A DNA stretch of 64,000 nucleotides, taken from an uncultured Muribaculaceae bacterium. GTDB taxonomy: Bacteria; Bacteroidota; Bacteroidia; Bacteroidales; Muribaculaceae. A model generated the notes under the pieces. The model was not told the DNA's origin and did no database searches. It was given only the letters and a program-made list of their open reading frames with translations. The translations under genes and the position numbers were made by a program. Numbering within the stretch: position 1 is the first letter of the stretch; the number at the start of each line of letters is the position of its first letter. The stretch is taken from NCBI GenBank assembly GCA_910577465.1, contig CAJTMM010000003.1, positions 1 through 64,000 on the forward strand, read 5' to 3'. Below are positions 50,597 to 58,736 of this stretch, in pieces.

Positions 50597-52309
50597 ATGA
50601 ATTTTTCAGGTCCTATTGATTTTAAGCCGAAGCTGTTTTCGGCAATCTCAAATTATTCTTTATCACGTTTCAAATCCGACTTGATTGCCGGTATAGTAGT
50701 CGGCATCGTAGCTTTGCCTTTGGCTATAGCTTTCGGTATAGCCAGTGGCGTCAGCCCTACAGTCGGTCTCATCACAGCTATCATAGGCGGCTTCCTCGTT
50801 TCGGCACTTGGAGGTTGCTCCGTCCAGATAGGCGGTCCCACAGGAGCTTTCATAGTAATAGTCTACGGCATCATAGCCAACTACGGTCTGCAGGGGCTTG
50901 CCATAGCCACCATAATGGCGGGGCTTATCCTTGTTTTGCTCGGTCTGTTCCATCTCGGTACCGTCATCAAGTTCATCCCCTATCCTATAGTAGTCGGATT
51001 CACCGCAGGTATCGCACTCACCATCTTCTCCACTCAGATCAATGATTTCCTTGGGCTCGGATTATCCGATATACCCGCATCATTCATTCCCAAGTGGGGC
51101 GTTTACTTTACCAACCTGTCACATATCGACCTGCCTACCACATGCGTCGGTCTCGTGTCACTGCTCATCATCATCCTGACACCCAAGATATCGAAACGCC
51201 TGCCCGGAGCATTGTTCTCCATAATAATAGTGACATTCGGCGTATGGATGCTCCATCACTTCATGCCCGATATCCACATCACCACCATCGGCGACCGATT
51301 CGGCTCACTGCCCACCGACATACCACTCCCCCACGGCTTTGAACTGTCAATGGACACCATCAACGATCTCTTGCCATCGGCATTCACCATAGCCATCCTC
51401 GGAGCCATCGAGTCATTGCTATCAGCGACCGTTGCCGACGGTATCACAGGATCGCGCACCAATTCCAACACCGAACTCATAGGACAGGGCGTGGCAAACA
51501 TCGTGGTTCCATTCTTTGGCGGCATACCGGTAACCGGAGCCATTGCCCGTACCATGACCAACATCACCAACGGCGGACGCACTCCGGTGGCAGGTGTGAT
51601 TCACGCAGTGGTACTGCTGCTGATATTCCTCTTCCTCATGCCGCTCATCAATCTTGTACCCATGGCATGTCTTGCAGCCGTGCTTATCGTGGTTAGCTAC
51701 AACATGAGCGGATGGCGCACGGTAAGAGCCATATTCAAGAACCCCAAGAGCGACGTGACCGTACTCACCGTTACATTCCTGCTCACGGTGATATTCGATC
51801 TCACCATAGCCATAGAGATAGGTCTGATGCTCGCCATTATCCTATTCCTGCGCCGCGTTATGGAAAACACGCAGATACGCGTCTACAGCGAGCAACTCGA
51901 TGTTGCCGAAGGCACTGAAGCCTCCACCCACGAGGTGCTTGATGTGGCAAAGGGTGTGGAAGTATACGAAATCGACGGTCCGTTCTTCTTTGGCGTAGCC
52001 ACTAAGTTCGACGAACTCATGCGCTCATCCATGTCACGTAAGCCTATAGTACGTATCCTGCGCATGCGCAAGGTTCCGTTTATCGACGCTACCGGCGTAC
52101 ATAACCTGGAAATACTCATCAAGTCATCACAGGCCGAAGGCATCCACGTGGTACTGTCGGGCGTGAACGAGAATGTGCATCGCGTACTCGAAAACGCCAA
52201 CATAGAGCAATTGGTTGGTGCCGACCACATTTGCGACCACATAACCAAAGCGGTAGTGATGGCAAATAAAATTGTGCGCAATCAGGAGCTTTCACGCCCC
52301 AAACGTTAA
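50597..52309 (+). CDS. SulP-family anion transporter with STAS domain
   Basis: A 570-residue SLC26/SulP transporter. The membrane part (about 20-440) has some 12-14 helices, with FKSDLIAGIVVGIVALPLAI, SALGGCSVQIGGPTGAFIVI and ATVADGITGSRTNSNTELIG as family-typical stretches. A cytoplasmic STAS domain (about 450-560, VYEIDGPFFFGVATKFDELM, then LRMRKVPFIDATGVHNLEIL) follows. Substrates in this family include sulfate, bicarbonate and dicarboxylates; none is indicated by context. A palindrome lies over the start site. Confidence 0.94.
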   Translation: MNFSGPIDFKPKLFSAISNYSLSRFKSDLIAGIVVGIVALPLAIAFGIASGVSPTVGLITAIIGGFLVSALGGCSVQIGGPTGAFIVIVYGIIANYGLQGLAIATIMAGLILVLLGLFHLGTVIKFIPYPIVVGFTAGIALTIFSTQINDFLGLGLSDIPASFIPKWGVYFTNLSHIDLPTTCVGLVSLLIIILTPKISKRLPGALFSIIIVTFGVWMLHHFMPDIHITTIGDRFGSLPTDIPLPHGFELSMDTINDLLPSAFTIAILGAIESLLSATVADGITGSRTNSNTELIGQGVANIVVPFFGGIPVTGAIARTMTNITNGGRTPVAGVIHAVVLLLIFLFLMPLINLVPMACLAAVLIVVSYNMSGWRTVRAIFKNPKSDVTVLTVTFLLTVIFDLTIAIEIGLMLAIILFLRRVMENTQIRVYSEQLDVAEGTEASTHEVLDVAKGVEVYEIDGPFFFGVATKFDELMRSSMSRKPIVRILRMRKVPFIDATGVHNLEILIKSSQAEGIHVVLSGVNENVHRVLENANIEQLVGADHICDHITKAVVMANKIVRNQELSRPKR

Positions 52310-52388
52310 ATAAAAATAGACAGTAAATACATATTTTTGTATTTTTTCACTATTAATTAAACACGCCTAAAAAAATTACTAAATTTTA

Positions 52389-52419
52389 TTTGGCGAATCA
52401 AAAAAAGGTATTACCTTTG
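52389..52419 (+). promoter_or_regulatory. Promoter of the small lipoprotein gene
   Basis: TTTG at 52389-52392, 19-bp spacer, TACCTTTG at 52412-52419. It is a strong consensus match with a leader of about 45 nt. Confidence 0.75.
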
Positions 52420-52468
52420 TGACGTTTTTGAAGCAAAAAAATTGTTTTATTATTTAATCAAAAAGAAA

Positions 52469-52663
52469 ATGAAAAAGTTAGTTTTATTACTTGCTGTTGT
52501 ATTCGGCGCATCACTCTTCTCTTGCAACAATGCTGCTAAGACTGAAGCTACTGAAGTTGATTCTGCTGCCGTTGTAGAAGAAGTTGTTGAAGTTGTTACT
52601 GATTCAGTTGTTGCTGACACTGTAGCTGCTGACACTACCGCTACTGACTCTGTAAAGGCATAA
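52469..52663 (+). CDS. Small acidic lipoprotein
   Basis: A 64-residue predicted lipoprotein. The signal MKKLVLLLAVVFGASLFSC gives cysteine 19 as the lipid site. The remaining 45 residues are a low-complexity string of Val, Ala, Thr, Asp, Glu and Ser with no Gly, Pro or aromatics, so it is probably disordered. Codons are nearly all GCT, GTT, ACT and GAA, which differs from neighbours and, with the strong promoter and terminator, suggests abundant expression. The upstream ATG at 52442 would give a poorer signal. It might be a periplasmic spacer or surface component; no function is known to me. Confidence 0.8.
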   Translation: MKKLVLLLAVVFGASLFSCNNAAKTEATEVDSAAVVEEVVEVVTDSVVADTVAADTTATDSVKA

Positions 52664-52698
52664 GTAGTTAGCGTCACAACCGCTAAAAGAAATTGATG

Positions 52699-52730
52699 GA
52701 GCCGATTCTCAGAATCGACTCTTTTCTTTT
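52699..52730 (+). terminator. Terminator of the small lipoprotein gene
   Basis: GAGCCGATTCT and AGAATCGACTC pair with one mismatch around a single central base, which implies a slightly opened loop, followed by TTTTCTTTT. Confidence 0.72.
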
Positions 52731-52802
52731 ATATACCTACCCCACCATTCACATTGCCCGTGGACAGAACTAATTACAAATCCACACTACAAATACAGCA
52801 TT

Positions 52803-52837
52803 AAAAAAACATCGCCCGGAAATCTTCCCGGGCGATG
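52803..52837 (-). terminator. Terminator of alaS
   Basis: CATCGCCCGG at 52810-52819 pairs with CCGGGCGATG at 52828-52837. On the minus strand the stem is followed by TTTTTTTAA. It lies 32 bp after the alaS stop. Confidence 0.9.
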
Positions 52838-52868
52838 CGTGTATATATAGGATATGTATCCTTGTCTA

Positions 52869-55496
52869 TCAGTGACCCTTCACCATAGTTACCAATGCCT
52901 CGAACGCTTCGGATATGCCATCCTTATTCTTACCACCGGCTTGGGCAAATCCCGGCTGGCCGCCGCCGCCACCTTGAATCTTCTTGGCAGCTTCGCGAAC
53001 CATCTGTGAAGCATTGAATCCGGCTTTTACCAAATCATCGGTCACCATCACGGTAAGCAACGGTTTGCCCGACATATCCACCGTAGCGGCAACGAAAGCT
53101 GTTGCTTCAGGCGACGCGGCACGCACGCCAAAAGCCACGTTCTTCACCACATCCGGCATACGCACGCCGCCTAATGTAACCAACTTCACACCGGCAGTCT
53201 GAGTAGCCTTTTCAAGCAACTGCTGTGTGAGGTTGTTCACACGCTCCTTGAAGTACTCCTCCACCTCTTTGTGCAAATCGGCATTTTCAGCTATCGAGCG
53301 GCGCAATGCAGCCACCACATCCGGGGCATTGTTGAGCATTCCCGCCATTTCACGCATGGTCCGTGCCAACTCATCCATGGCATTCTCCACGGCCTCACCC
53401 GTTATAGCCTCTATACGGCGTATGCCGGCAGCAATACTGCTTTCCGAGACTATGCGTATCATACCTATGTTACCGGTATTGTCTACGTGTGTGCCACCGC
53501 ACAGCTCCACAGAGTCACCATACTTGATCACACGCACCTCTTCACCATATTTCTCGCCAAACAGCGCCATGGCACCCATCGCCTGAGCTTCGGCTATAGG
53601 CACATTCCTGCGTTCGTCGCGGGATATGGCATCGCGCACCTTGGCATTGGCTTTATGTTCCACCAGGCGTATCTCCTCCGGAGTGAGTTTCTGGAAATGG
53701 GAGAAATCGAAGCGGAGCAATTCAGGCGATACATACGAGCCTTTCTGCTCCACATGTGTGCCCAGCACCTCACGCAGAGCTTCATGCAGCAAGTGAGTGG
53801 CGGTATGGTTGCAAGAAGTAGCGCGACGTGCCTTTTCATCAATCTTGGCAACAAAGCATCCCGACGGATTCGAAGGCATCTTCTTTACAAGATGCACAGC
53901 CATACCGTTCTCACGCTTTGTATCGTACACCTCCACCTCTTCACCATCGACTGAAGTAAGGGTACCACGGTCACCGACCTGTCCACCCATCTCGGCATAG
54001 AACGGAGATTGAGCCAACACTATCTGATAATACTCACCCTTCTTCTGCTTAACCTTTCGGTAACGCAATATTTCGGTATTGGCTTCAGTACAGTCATAGC
54101 CCACAAACTCAGGCTCGCCTTCATTCACCACAGTCCAGTCATCGGTCTCCACAGCGGCGGCATTGCGGGCACGTGTCTTCTGCGCCTGCATCTCCACATC
54201 GAATCCGGCTTGGTCGAGCGTCATGCCGTTTTCTTTCAGTATCAGCTCCGTCAGATCGAGCGGGAAACCGTAAGTATCGTAAAGCACAAAGGCCTCTTTT
54301 CCGGAAATCTCCGACTTACCGGCTGCCTTGGCAGCAGCTATCGCGCCATCGAGCATCTTTATACCATTCTCAAGAGTACGCAGGAACGAATCCTCCTCCT
54401 CTTTGATAACCTTCATGATAAGCTCACGCTGGGCAGGCAATTCGGGATAAGCCTCGCCCATACTCTCTATCAGGGTATCTATGAGCTTGTACATAAACGC
54501 CTGCTTCTGTTCCAGGAACGTATAGGCATAGCGCACCGCACGGCGAAGTATACGGCGTATCACATAACCTGCCTTGGCATTGCTCGGGAGCTGCGAATCG
54601 GCTATCGAGAAAGCTATGGTACGCACATGGTCGGCAATCACGCGCATGGCTATATCCACCTTGGCGTCATCTCCATACTTCTTGCCGGAGAGCGATGCTA
54701 TCTTACCGATGAGCGGAGTGAACACGTCGGTATCATAGTTGGAGGTTTTGCCCTGCAGAGCCATGCACAGACGCTCGAATCCCATACCGGTATCTATAAC
54801 CTTTGCAGGCAGCGGTTCGAGTGAGCCGTCGGCTTTACGGTTATACTGCATGAACACCAGGTTCCATATCTCTATCACCTGCGGATGGTCATGGTTCACT
54901 AGTTCGCGACCGGGCTTGGCGGCACGTTCAGCGTCGCTACGCAGGTCTATATGTATCTCCGAGCAGGGACCGCAGGGACCTGTATCGCCCATCTCCCAGA
55001 AATTGTCATGCTTGTTACCATTGATTATATGGTCGGCAGGGAGATGGCGTTCCCAGTATCCGGCTGCTTCGTCATCGCGGGTCAATCCCTCTTCGGGCGA
55101 TCCCTCGAATACGGTAGCATACAACCGTTTCGGGTCGAGTTTCAGTACATCCACCAGATATTCCCACGCCCAGTCTATGGCTTCCTTCTTGAAATAGTCA
55201 CCGAAGCTCCAGTTACCGAGCATCTCAAACATCGTATGGTGGTAAGTATCCATGCCCACCTCTTCGAGGTCATTGTGCTTACCGCTCACGCGCAGACACT
55301 TCTGCGAATCGGCAACGCGCGTATACTTCGCGGCGGCGTTACCTAATATTATATCCTTAAACTGATTCATTCCCGCATTGGTAAACATCAATGTGGGGTC
55401 ATCCTTGATCACCATCGGTGCCGAAGGCACTATACGGTGGCCTTTGTCGCGGAAAAAATCCTTGAACGACTCACGTATTTCCCTAGCTGTAAGCAT
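52869..55496 (-). CDS. alaS: Alanyl-tRNA synthetase
   Basis: An 875-residue class II synthetase of full bacterial length. The catalytic core is at about 1-260 (FFRDKGHRIVPSAPMV, GMNQFKDIILG, WEMGDTGPCGPCSEIHID). The editing domain is at about 550-720, with HTATHLLHEALRE and CGGTHVDNTGNIG providing the zinc ligands. The C-terminal DHHA1-type domain ends in the Gly-rich KIQGGGGGQPGFAQAGGKN. It charges tRNA-Ala and edits mischarged Ser/Gly. A TAATTTTG box with TTG 20 bp further up precedes it, overlapping the divergent merR promoter. Confidence 0.97.
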   Translation of the reverse strand: MLTAREIRESFKDFFRDKGHRIVPSAPMVIKDDPTLMFTNAGMNQFKDIILGNAAAKYTRVADSQKCLRVSGKHNDLEEVGMDTYHHTMFEMLGNWSFGDYFKKEAIDWAWEYLVDVLKLDPKRLYATVFEGSPEEGLTRDDEAAGYWERHLPADHIINGNKHDNFWEMGDTGPCGPCSEIHIDLRSDAERAAKPGRELVNHDHPQVIEIWNLVFMQYNRKADGSLEPLPAKVIDTGMGFERLCMALQGKTSNYDTDVFTPLIGKIASLSGKKYGDDAKVDIAMRVIADHVRTIAFSIADSQLPSNAKAGYVIRRILRRAVRYAYTFLEQKQAFMYKLIDTLIESMGEAYPELPAQRELIMKVIKEEEDSFLRTLENGIKMLDGAIAAAKAAGKSEISGKEAFVLYDTYGFPLDLTELILKENGMTLDQAGFDVEMQAQKTRARNAAAVETDDWTVVNEGEPEFVGYDCTEANTEILRYRKVKQKKGEYYQIVLAQSPFYAEMGGQVGDRGTLTSVDGEEVEVYDTKRENGMAVHLVKKMPSNPSGCFVAKIDEKARRATSCNHTATHLLHEALREVLGTHVEQKGSYVSPELLRFDFSHFQKLTPEEIRLVEHKANAKVRDAISRDERRNVPIAEAQAMGAMALFGEKYGEEVRVIKYGDSVELCGGTHVDNTGNIGMIRIVSESSIAAGIRRIEAITGEAVENAMDELARTMREMAGMLNNAPDVVAALRRSIAENADLHKEVEEYFKERVNNLTQQLLEKATQTAGVKLVTLGGVRMPDVVKNVAFGVRAASPEATAFVAATVDMSGKPLLTVMVTDDLVKAGFNASQMVREAAKKIQGGGGGQPGFAQAGGKNKDGISEAFEALVTMVKGH

Positions 55497-55559
55497 TGTA
55501 CTATTATTGTTCTTTAATGATTTATTATCGTGATAAACTTATCTTTCTATTTTAATGTG

Positions 55560-55590
55560 CAAAATTACCGCTAATTTTGTATTTTTGCAA
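55560..55590. promoter_or_regulatory. Overlapping divergent promoters of alaS and the MerR gene
   Basis: Minus strand: TTG (55590-55588), 20-bp spacer, TAATTTTG (55567-55560) for alaS. Plus strand: TATTTTTG (55580-55587) for the MerR gene, with another TAATTTTG match at 55572-55579. The two polymerase sites share DNA and should compete. Confidence 0.65.
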
Positions 55591-55637
55591 CTCCACACAT
55601 TAATTATATAGAATAACCACAGGCACCCTACCTCGAC

Positions 55638-55976
55638 ATGGACTCGCTGGACAAAAAATACTACAAGATATCGGAAGTGGCAACACTGCTCAATATACCC
55701 GCATCCACACTCCGATTCTGGGAAAAAAGCTTCACGGTAATCAAGCCCAAGCGCAACAACCATGGCACACGGTTCTACACCCCTGCCGACATCGACAAGA
55801 TAGCCATGATACACTACCTTGTCAAGGAGCGCGGCTTGAAACTCGATGCCGCGCAGGAGCAGATACGTGCCAACCCCCAAGGCATTGAGCTACGCCACCG
55901 CACGGTGGCACGCCTGAAGCAGATGCGCGCCACCCTCCAAGGTCTTCTCGACGCGCTCCACTCACTCCGCCGCTGA
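55638..55976 (+). CDS. MerR-family transcriptional regulator
   Basis: A 112-residue protein with an N-terminal MerR winged helix (YYKISEVATLLNIPASTLRF, then WEKSFTVIKPKRNNHGTRFY and TPADIDKIAMIHYLVKERGL). A short coiled coil follows for dimerisation. There is no C-terminal ligand domain and no metal-binding cysteines, so the signal is unknown. This short type is widespread in Bacteroidetes. It is divergent from alaS with overlapping promoters. Confidence 0.92.
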   Translation: MDSLDKKYYKISEVATLLNIPASTLRFWEKSFTVIKPKRNNHGTRFYTPADIDKIAMIHYLVKERGLKLDAAQEQIRANPQGIELRHRTVARLKQMRATLQGLLDALHSLRR

Positions 55977-56081
55977 CCGCGCACTCAGCCCAACAGCCCC
56001 TACCTCGGCTTCACAAAACGTCCCCCGACAACGCAACACCCGACAAGCCAAATTCGGCAAATTAGACCTATTCTTTAATGC

Positions 56082-56107
56082 ACGGCAATCGCCGTTCTGT
56101 TAATTTT
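56082..56107 (+). terminator. Weak terminator after the MerR gene
   Basis: ACGGC-AATC... pairs with GCCGT (56082-56086 and 56091-56095), followed by TCTGTTAATTTTT. The stem is short, so this is tentative. Confidence 0.45.
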
Positions 56108-56146
56108 TCATTACACAATTATTAAAATAATAACCAAATAGTGGTT

Positions 56147-56172
56147 TTGGACAAAAAAGTCCGTACCTTTGC
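56147..56172 (+). promoter_or_regulatory. Promoter of the PCMD/calycin gene with internal palindrome
   Basis: TACCTTTG at 56165-56172 is a clear -7 box. The palindrome GGAC-AAAAAA-GTCC (56150-56163) abuts it. TTTTGG at 56146 is only 14 bp upstream, so the -33 element is not canonical. The palindrome could be an operator. Confidence 0.6.
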
Positions 56173-56232
56173 GCGGTAATTTTGCTTAAATGCAGTAGTA
56201 TTGTCTAATTGCAATAAAAAATACATTTTGTT

Positions 56233-57873
56233 ATGAAAAAAATCTACACCACATTATTAACTCTCGCTGCGGCAACCTCCCTAACCCTCTCCGCCCAGCA
56301 ACTCCCCAACGCCGACTTTTCCCAATGGGAAAGTTCCTGTGGCTCTTCCGATGCCATGGGCACAATGATGCAACGTCCCGGCAATGAACCATCTGATTGG
56401 TTTGGATCAAGCGTCAACCAAACCGTTATGGGTATCAACAAACAAGAAACTTTAATCACAAACGATAATGGCGTTCGCCTTGAAAATAAGTTTGTTGGCA
56501 TCACATTTCTCGGAAAACAAATTGGTTCAACTGCGCCCGCATACATATCACTCGGCACTCCTTGGGTATATGCCGAATCAAACGTAAATAATTGTGACGG
56601 CGGGACATACGGAGGTATGGATTTCAAATATCGCCCGGATGCTATTAAAGCAGAAGTAAAACGTACTGATAGCAATGATGAAGCATCACATATTATAGTG
56701 TACAGCTGGAAAGGCACTTTTAAATCAAAAATTGGCAAAAAAGGAAGCCCCACATCTGAAAGAGATGACGTTGACCGCGCCATCATGGGTACCACATCTA
56801 CAGAAAGTGGCTCCACAGGTTCATTGATTGCCAGTGCTGATTACTCTTTCACCACCACCGGAAGCAACAACCAAACTGTTGTAGTACCTTTGGAATACAA
56901 AAGCACGGACACTCCGGAGAAAATCAACGTTATAATAAGCGCCGGCGATTATTGGACTCGTGGCAACATGAAAGAAAACACCACCCTGTATGCCTACAAC
57001 GTTTCACTACTATATTATTCGCGATTGGAAAGCGTATCCATAAACGGCACACCCATTGACAATTTCGCATCCGACAAATACGATTATAGCGTTGAATCGA
57101 CAATGCCAGCCGAAAGCGCATTCTCATTCGCCACATTAGGCAACAGCAAGTCATCAACAGCAAAGCTCGAACTTGACCAAGATAATGCCATAGCAAAAAT
57201 AACTGTTACCAACTCTAATGCAGGTGGCAATGACATAGACGGAGAGTCGCAACATATCTACACCATACAGTTCAAGGAAAACACTACCGGAGACGACTCA
57301 CCCGTTTATGGCGGTAACGTTTACGGCGGTTCTCTTTCAATAGCGATGAACAACTCCACTGTCGCCGAATCAATTGAAAGCAATATCCACATCATACCTA
57401 CCGGAGCTGAATCATGTACATTCGTTTTGCCTAATTTCACTTTACCTGAGGATGTATTAGGATGGGAAGTACCACTTGGCGACATTGTTGTTGAAAACGT
57501 TTCTGCAACACTCAATGGCACCTCTACCGAATACACAGGAACCGTTAAGAATTTCATGCTTGCCGATGACTCAATTGACGCAGACATCAACCTAACCGGA
57601 ACCGTTGATGCCGAAGGAAAAGCCATAATGCACATCGATGTTATTTGGCACATGCCCCTTGATGAAGGCGGTTATCAGGACGTGCCTATCGGTGTGGATT
57701 TCAACGGCAACTTCTCATACGCAGGTATCGGCGGCATTGAAGCCGACAACACCGACGCTCCCGTTGAATACTACAACCTGCAAGGCGTGCGCATAGCTGC
57801 CGACAATCTCACTCCCGGCATCTACATCCGCCGCCAAGGCACCGAGGTAACAAAAATCCTCATCCGCAAATAA
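56233..57873 (+). CDS. PCMD/calycin-like secreted protein with T9SS-type tail
   Basis: A 546-residue exported protein (signal MKKIYTTLLTLAAATSLTLSA). Residues about 24-255 fit the Bacteroidetes PCMD (putative carbohydrate metabolism) domain: LPNADFSQWESSCGSSDAMG and ASHIIVYSWKGTFKSKIGKK. A linker of about 90 residues (SVSINGTPIDNF..) follows. A calycin-like domain is at about 360-500 (YGGSLSIAMNNSTVAESI). The end (EYYNLQGVRIAADNL, then PGIYIRRQG and VTKILIRK) resembles the C-terminal sorting signal of type IX secretion, whose component sprA is in this window. A glycan-related surface role is likely (inference). Confidence 0.85.
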   Translation: MKKIYTTLLTLAAATSLTLSAQQLPNADFSQWESSCGSSDAMGTMMQRPGNEPSDWFGSSVNQTVMGINKQETLITNDNGVRLENKFVGITFLGKQIGSTAPAYISLGTPWVYAESNVNNCDGGTYGGMDFKYRPDAIKAEVKRTDSNDEASHIIVYSWKGTFKSKIGKKGSPTSERDDVDRAIMGTTSTESGSTGSLIASADYSFTTTGSNNQTVVVPLEYKSTDTPEKINVIISAGDYWTRGNMKENTTLYAYNVSLLYYSRLESVSINGTPIDNFASDKYDYSVESTMPAESAFSFATLGNSKSSTAKLELDQDNAIAKITVTNSNAGGNDIDGESQHIYTIQFKENTTGDDSPVYGGNVYGGSLSIAMNNSTVAESIESNIHIIPTGAESCTFVLPNFTLPEDVLGWEVPLGDIVVENVSATLNGTSTEYTGTVKNFMLADDSIDADINLTGTVDAEGKAIMHIDVIWHMPLDEGGYQDVPIGVDFNGNFSYAGIGGIEADNTDAPVEYYNLQGVRIAADNLTPGIYIRRQGTEVTKILIRK

Positions 57874-57902
57874 CCCCCGCACCACACATCCATCCCCATA
57901 CC

Positions 57903-57942
57903 AAGGTCATTAAGGCACCCCCTTAATGACCTTCTTCTTTTA
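57903..57942 (+). terminator. Terminator of the PCMD/calycin gene
   Basis: AAGGTCATTAAGG at 57903-57915 pairs exactly with CCTTAATGACCTT at 57921-57933, followed by CTTCTTTTAC. Confidence 0.9.
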
Positions 57943-58012
57943 CAAGACATCAACAATACCCCTCCCTCATATTTTTTTCAACCAAAACCCACCCATACTT
58001 ACCAATTATCCG

Positions 58013-58020
58013 TATCTTTG
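58013..58020 (+). promoter_or_regulatory. -7 box of the four-helix-bundle gene
   Basis: TATCTTTG, giving a leader of about 90 nt that contains the 9-bp repeats at 58070-58105. Confidence 0.6.
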
Positions 58021-58069
58021 TATCAAACATCAGCCCCGGCAAAATACTCATTATCAGAATCCGCCAAGA

Positions 58070-58105
58070 CCTTAACGTCCTTAACGTCTTTAAAGTCCTT
58101 AATCT
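58070..58105 (+). repeat. Four tandem 9-bp repeats in the leader
   Basis: CCTTAACGT, CCTTAACGT, CTTTAAAGT, CCTTAATCT in direct succession, ending 9 bp before the ATG at 58115. The motif shares CCTTAA with the terminator stem at 57921. No function is known to me. Confidence 0.75.
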
Positions 58106-58114
58106 CCCACGACC

Positions 58115-58672
58115 ATGTCTGAATTAATACCACGCGTAGGCAACTACAAAAAACTAATCAGTTACCAAAAAGCTGACACAATCTACCAACTTACGTATTA
58201 TTTCTGCCATAGATTCCTGGACAAGCGCGACCGTACTGTAGACCAAATGATTCAAGCTGCACGTTCCGGAAAACAAAACATAATCGAAGGCAGTGCAGCA
58301 TCATCCACTTCTGCAAAAACGGAAATAAAACTCATAAACGTGGCAAAAGCAAGCCTAAGAGAACTCGTTGAAGACTACGAAGATTTCCTTAAAGTAAGGA
58401 ATGCCAGATTATGGGAAAACGACAGTATTGAACATAATACAATGAGACGTTTAGGACGCGAACATAACGACGCTGGGTTCTTCATGAAATTAGCAAGTAC
58501 CCGTAGTGCCGAAACAATCGCCAATATGACTATTATATTAATCAACCAAGCTGATTACTTATTGTATAAACAACTAAAAACCTTAGAAACAAAATTCACA
58601 TCAGAAGGTGGTTTTTCCGAACGTATGACAACGTTACGTCTGGAAGCACGAAAAAAACATCCCGACAAATAA
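58115..58672 (+). CDS. Four-helix-bundle suffix-domain protein
   Basis: A 185-residue protein of the four-helix-bundle group related to 23S rRNA intervening-sequence proteins and to the Avd accessory protein of diversity-generating retroelements. Typical stretches are YQKADTIYQLTYYFCHRFLD, DRTVDQMIQAARSGKQNIIE and EGSAASSTSAKTEIKLINVA. A conserved extension follows, ending in GGFSERMTTLRLEARKKHP, which defines the 'suffix' subgroup. It is basic and may bind nucleic acid. No reverse transcriptase or rRNA gene is nearby, so the role is unknown. Confidence 0.85.
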   Translation: MSELIPRVGNYKKLISYQKADTIYQLTYYFCHRFLDKRDRTVDQMIQAARSGKQNIIEGSAASSTSAKTEIKLINVAKASLRELVEDYEDFLKVRNARLWENDSIEHNTMRRLGREHNDAGFFMKLASTRSAETIANMTIILINQADYLLYKQLKTLETKFTSEGGFSERMTTLRLEARKKHPDK

Positions 58673-58724
58673 CTGACAACCGCAAAGACTTTTTCTCGAT
58701 TACGAAACTTCGGCGGATTTTCGC

Positions 58725-58732
58725 TAATTTTG
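58725..58732 (+). promoter_or_regulatory. -7 box of the pseudouridine synthase gene, possibly leaderless
   Basis: TAATTTTG followed by C; the ATG at 58737 lies 5 bp after the last G, at the expected start of transcription. No Shine-Dalgarno sequence can fit. Confidence 0.62.
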
Positions 58733-58736
58733 CAGC

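Noticed and set aside
53271..53954. 227-residue plus-strand ORF and several others opposite alaS
   Set aside because: They are antisense shadows of a full-length alaS with all expected motifs.
58115..58672. Diversity-generating retroelement accessory gene (Avd)
   Set aside because: No reverse transcriptase, template repeat or variable repeat is seen nearby.
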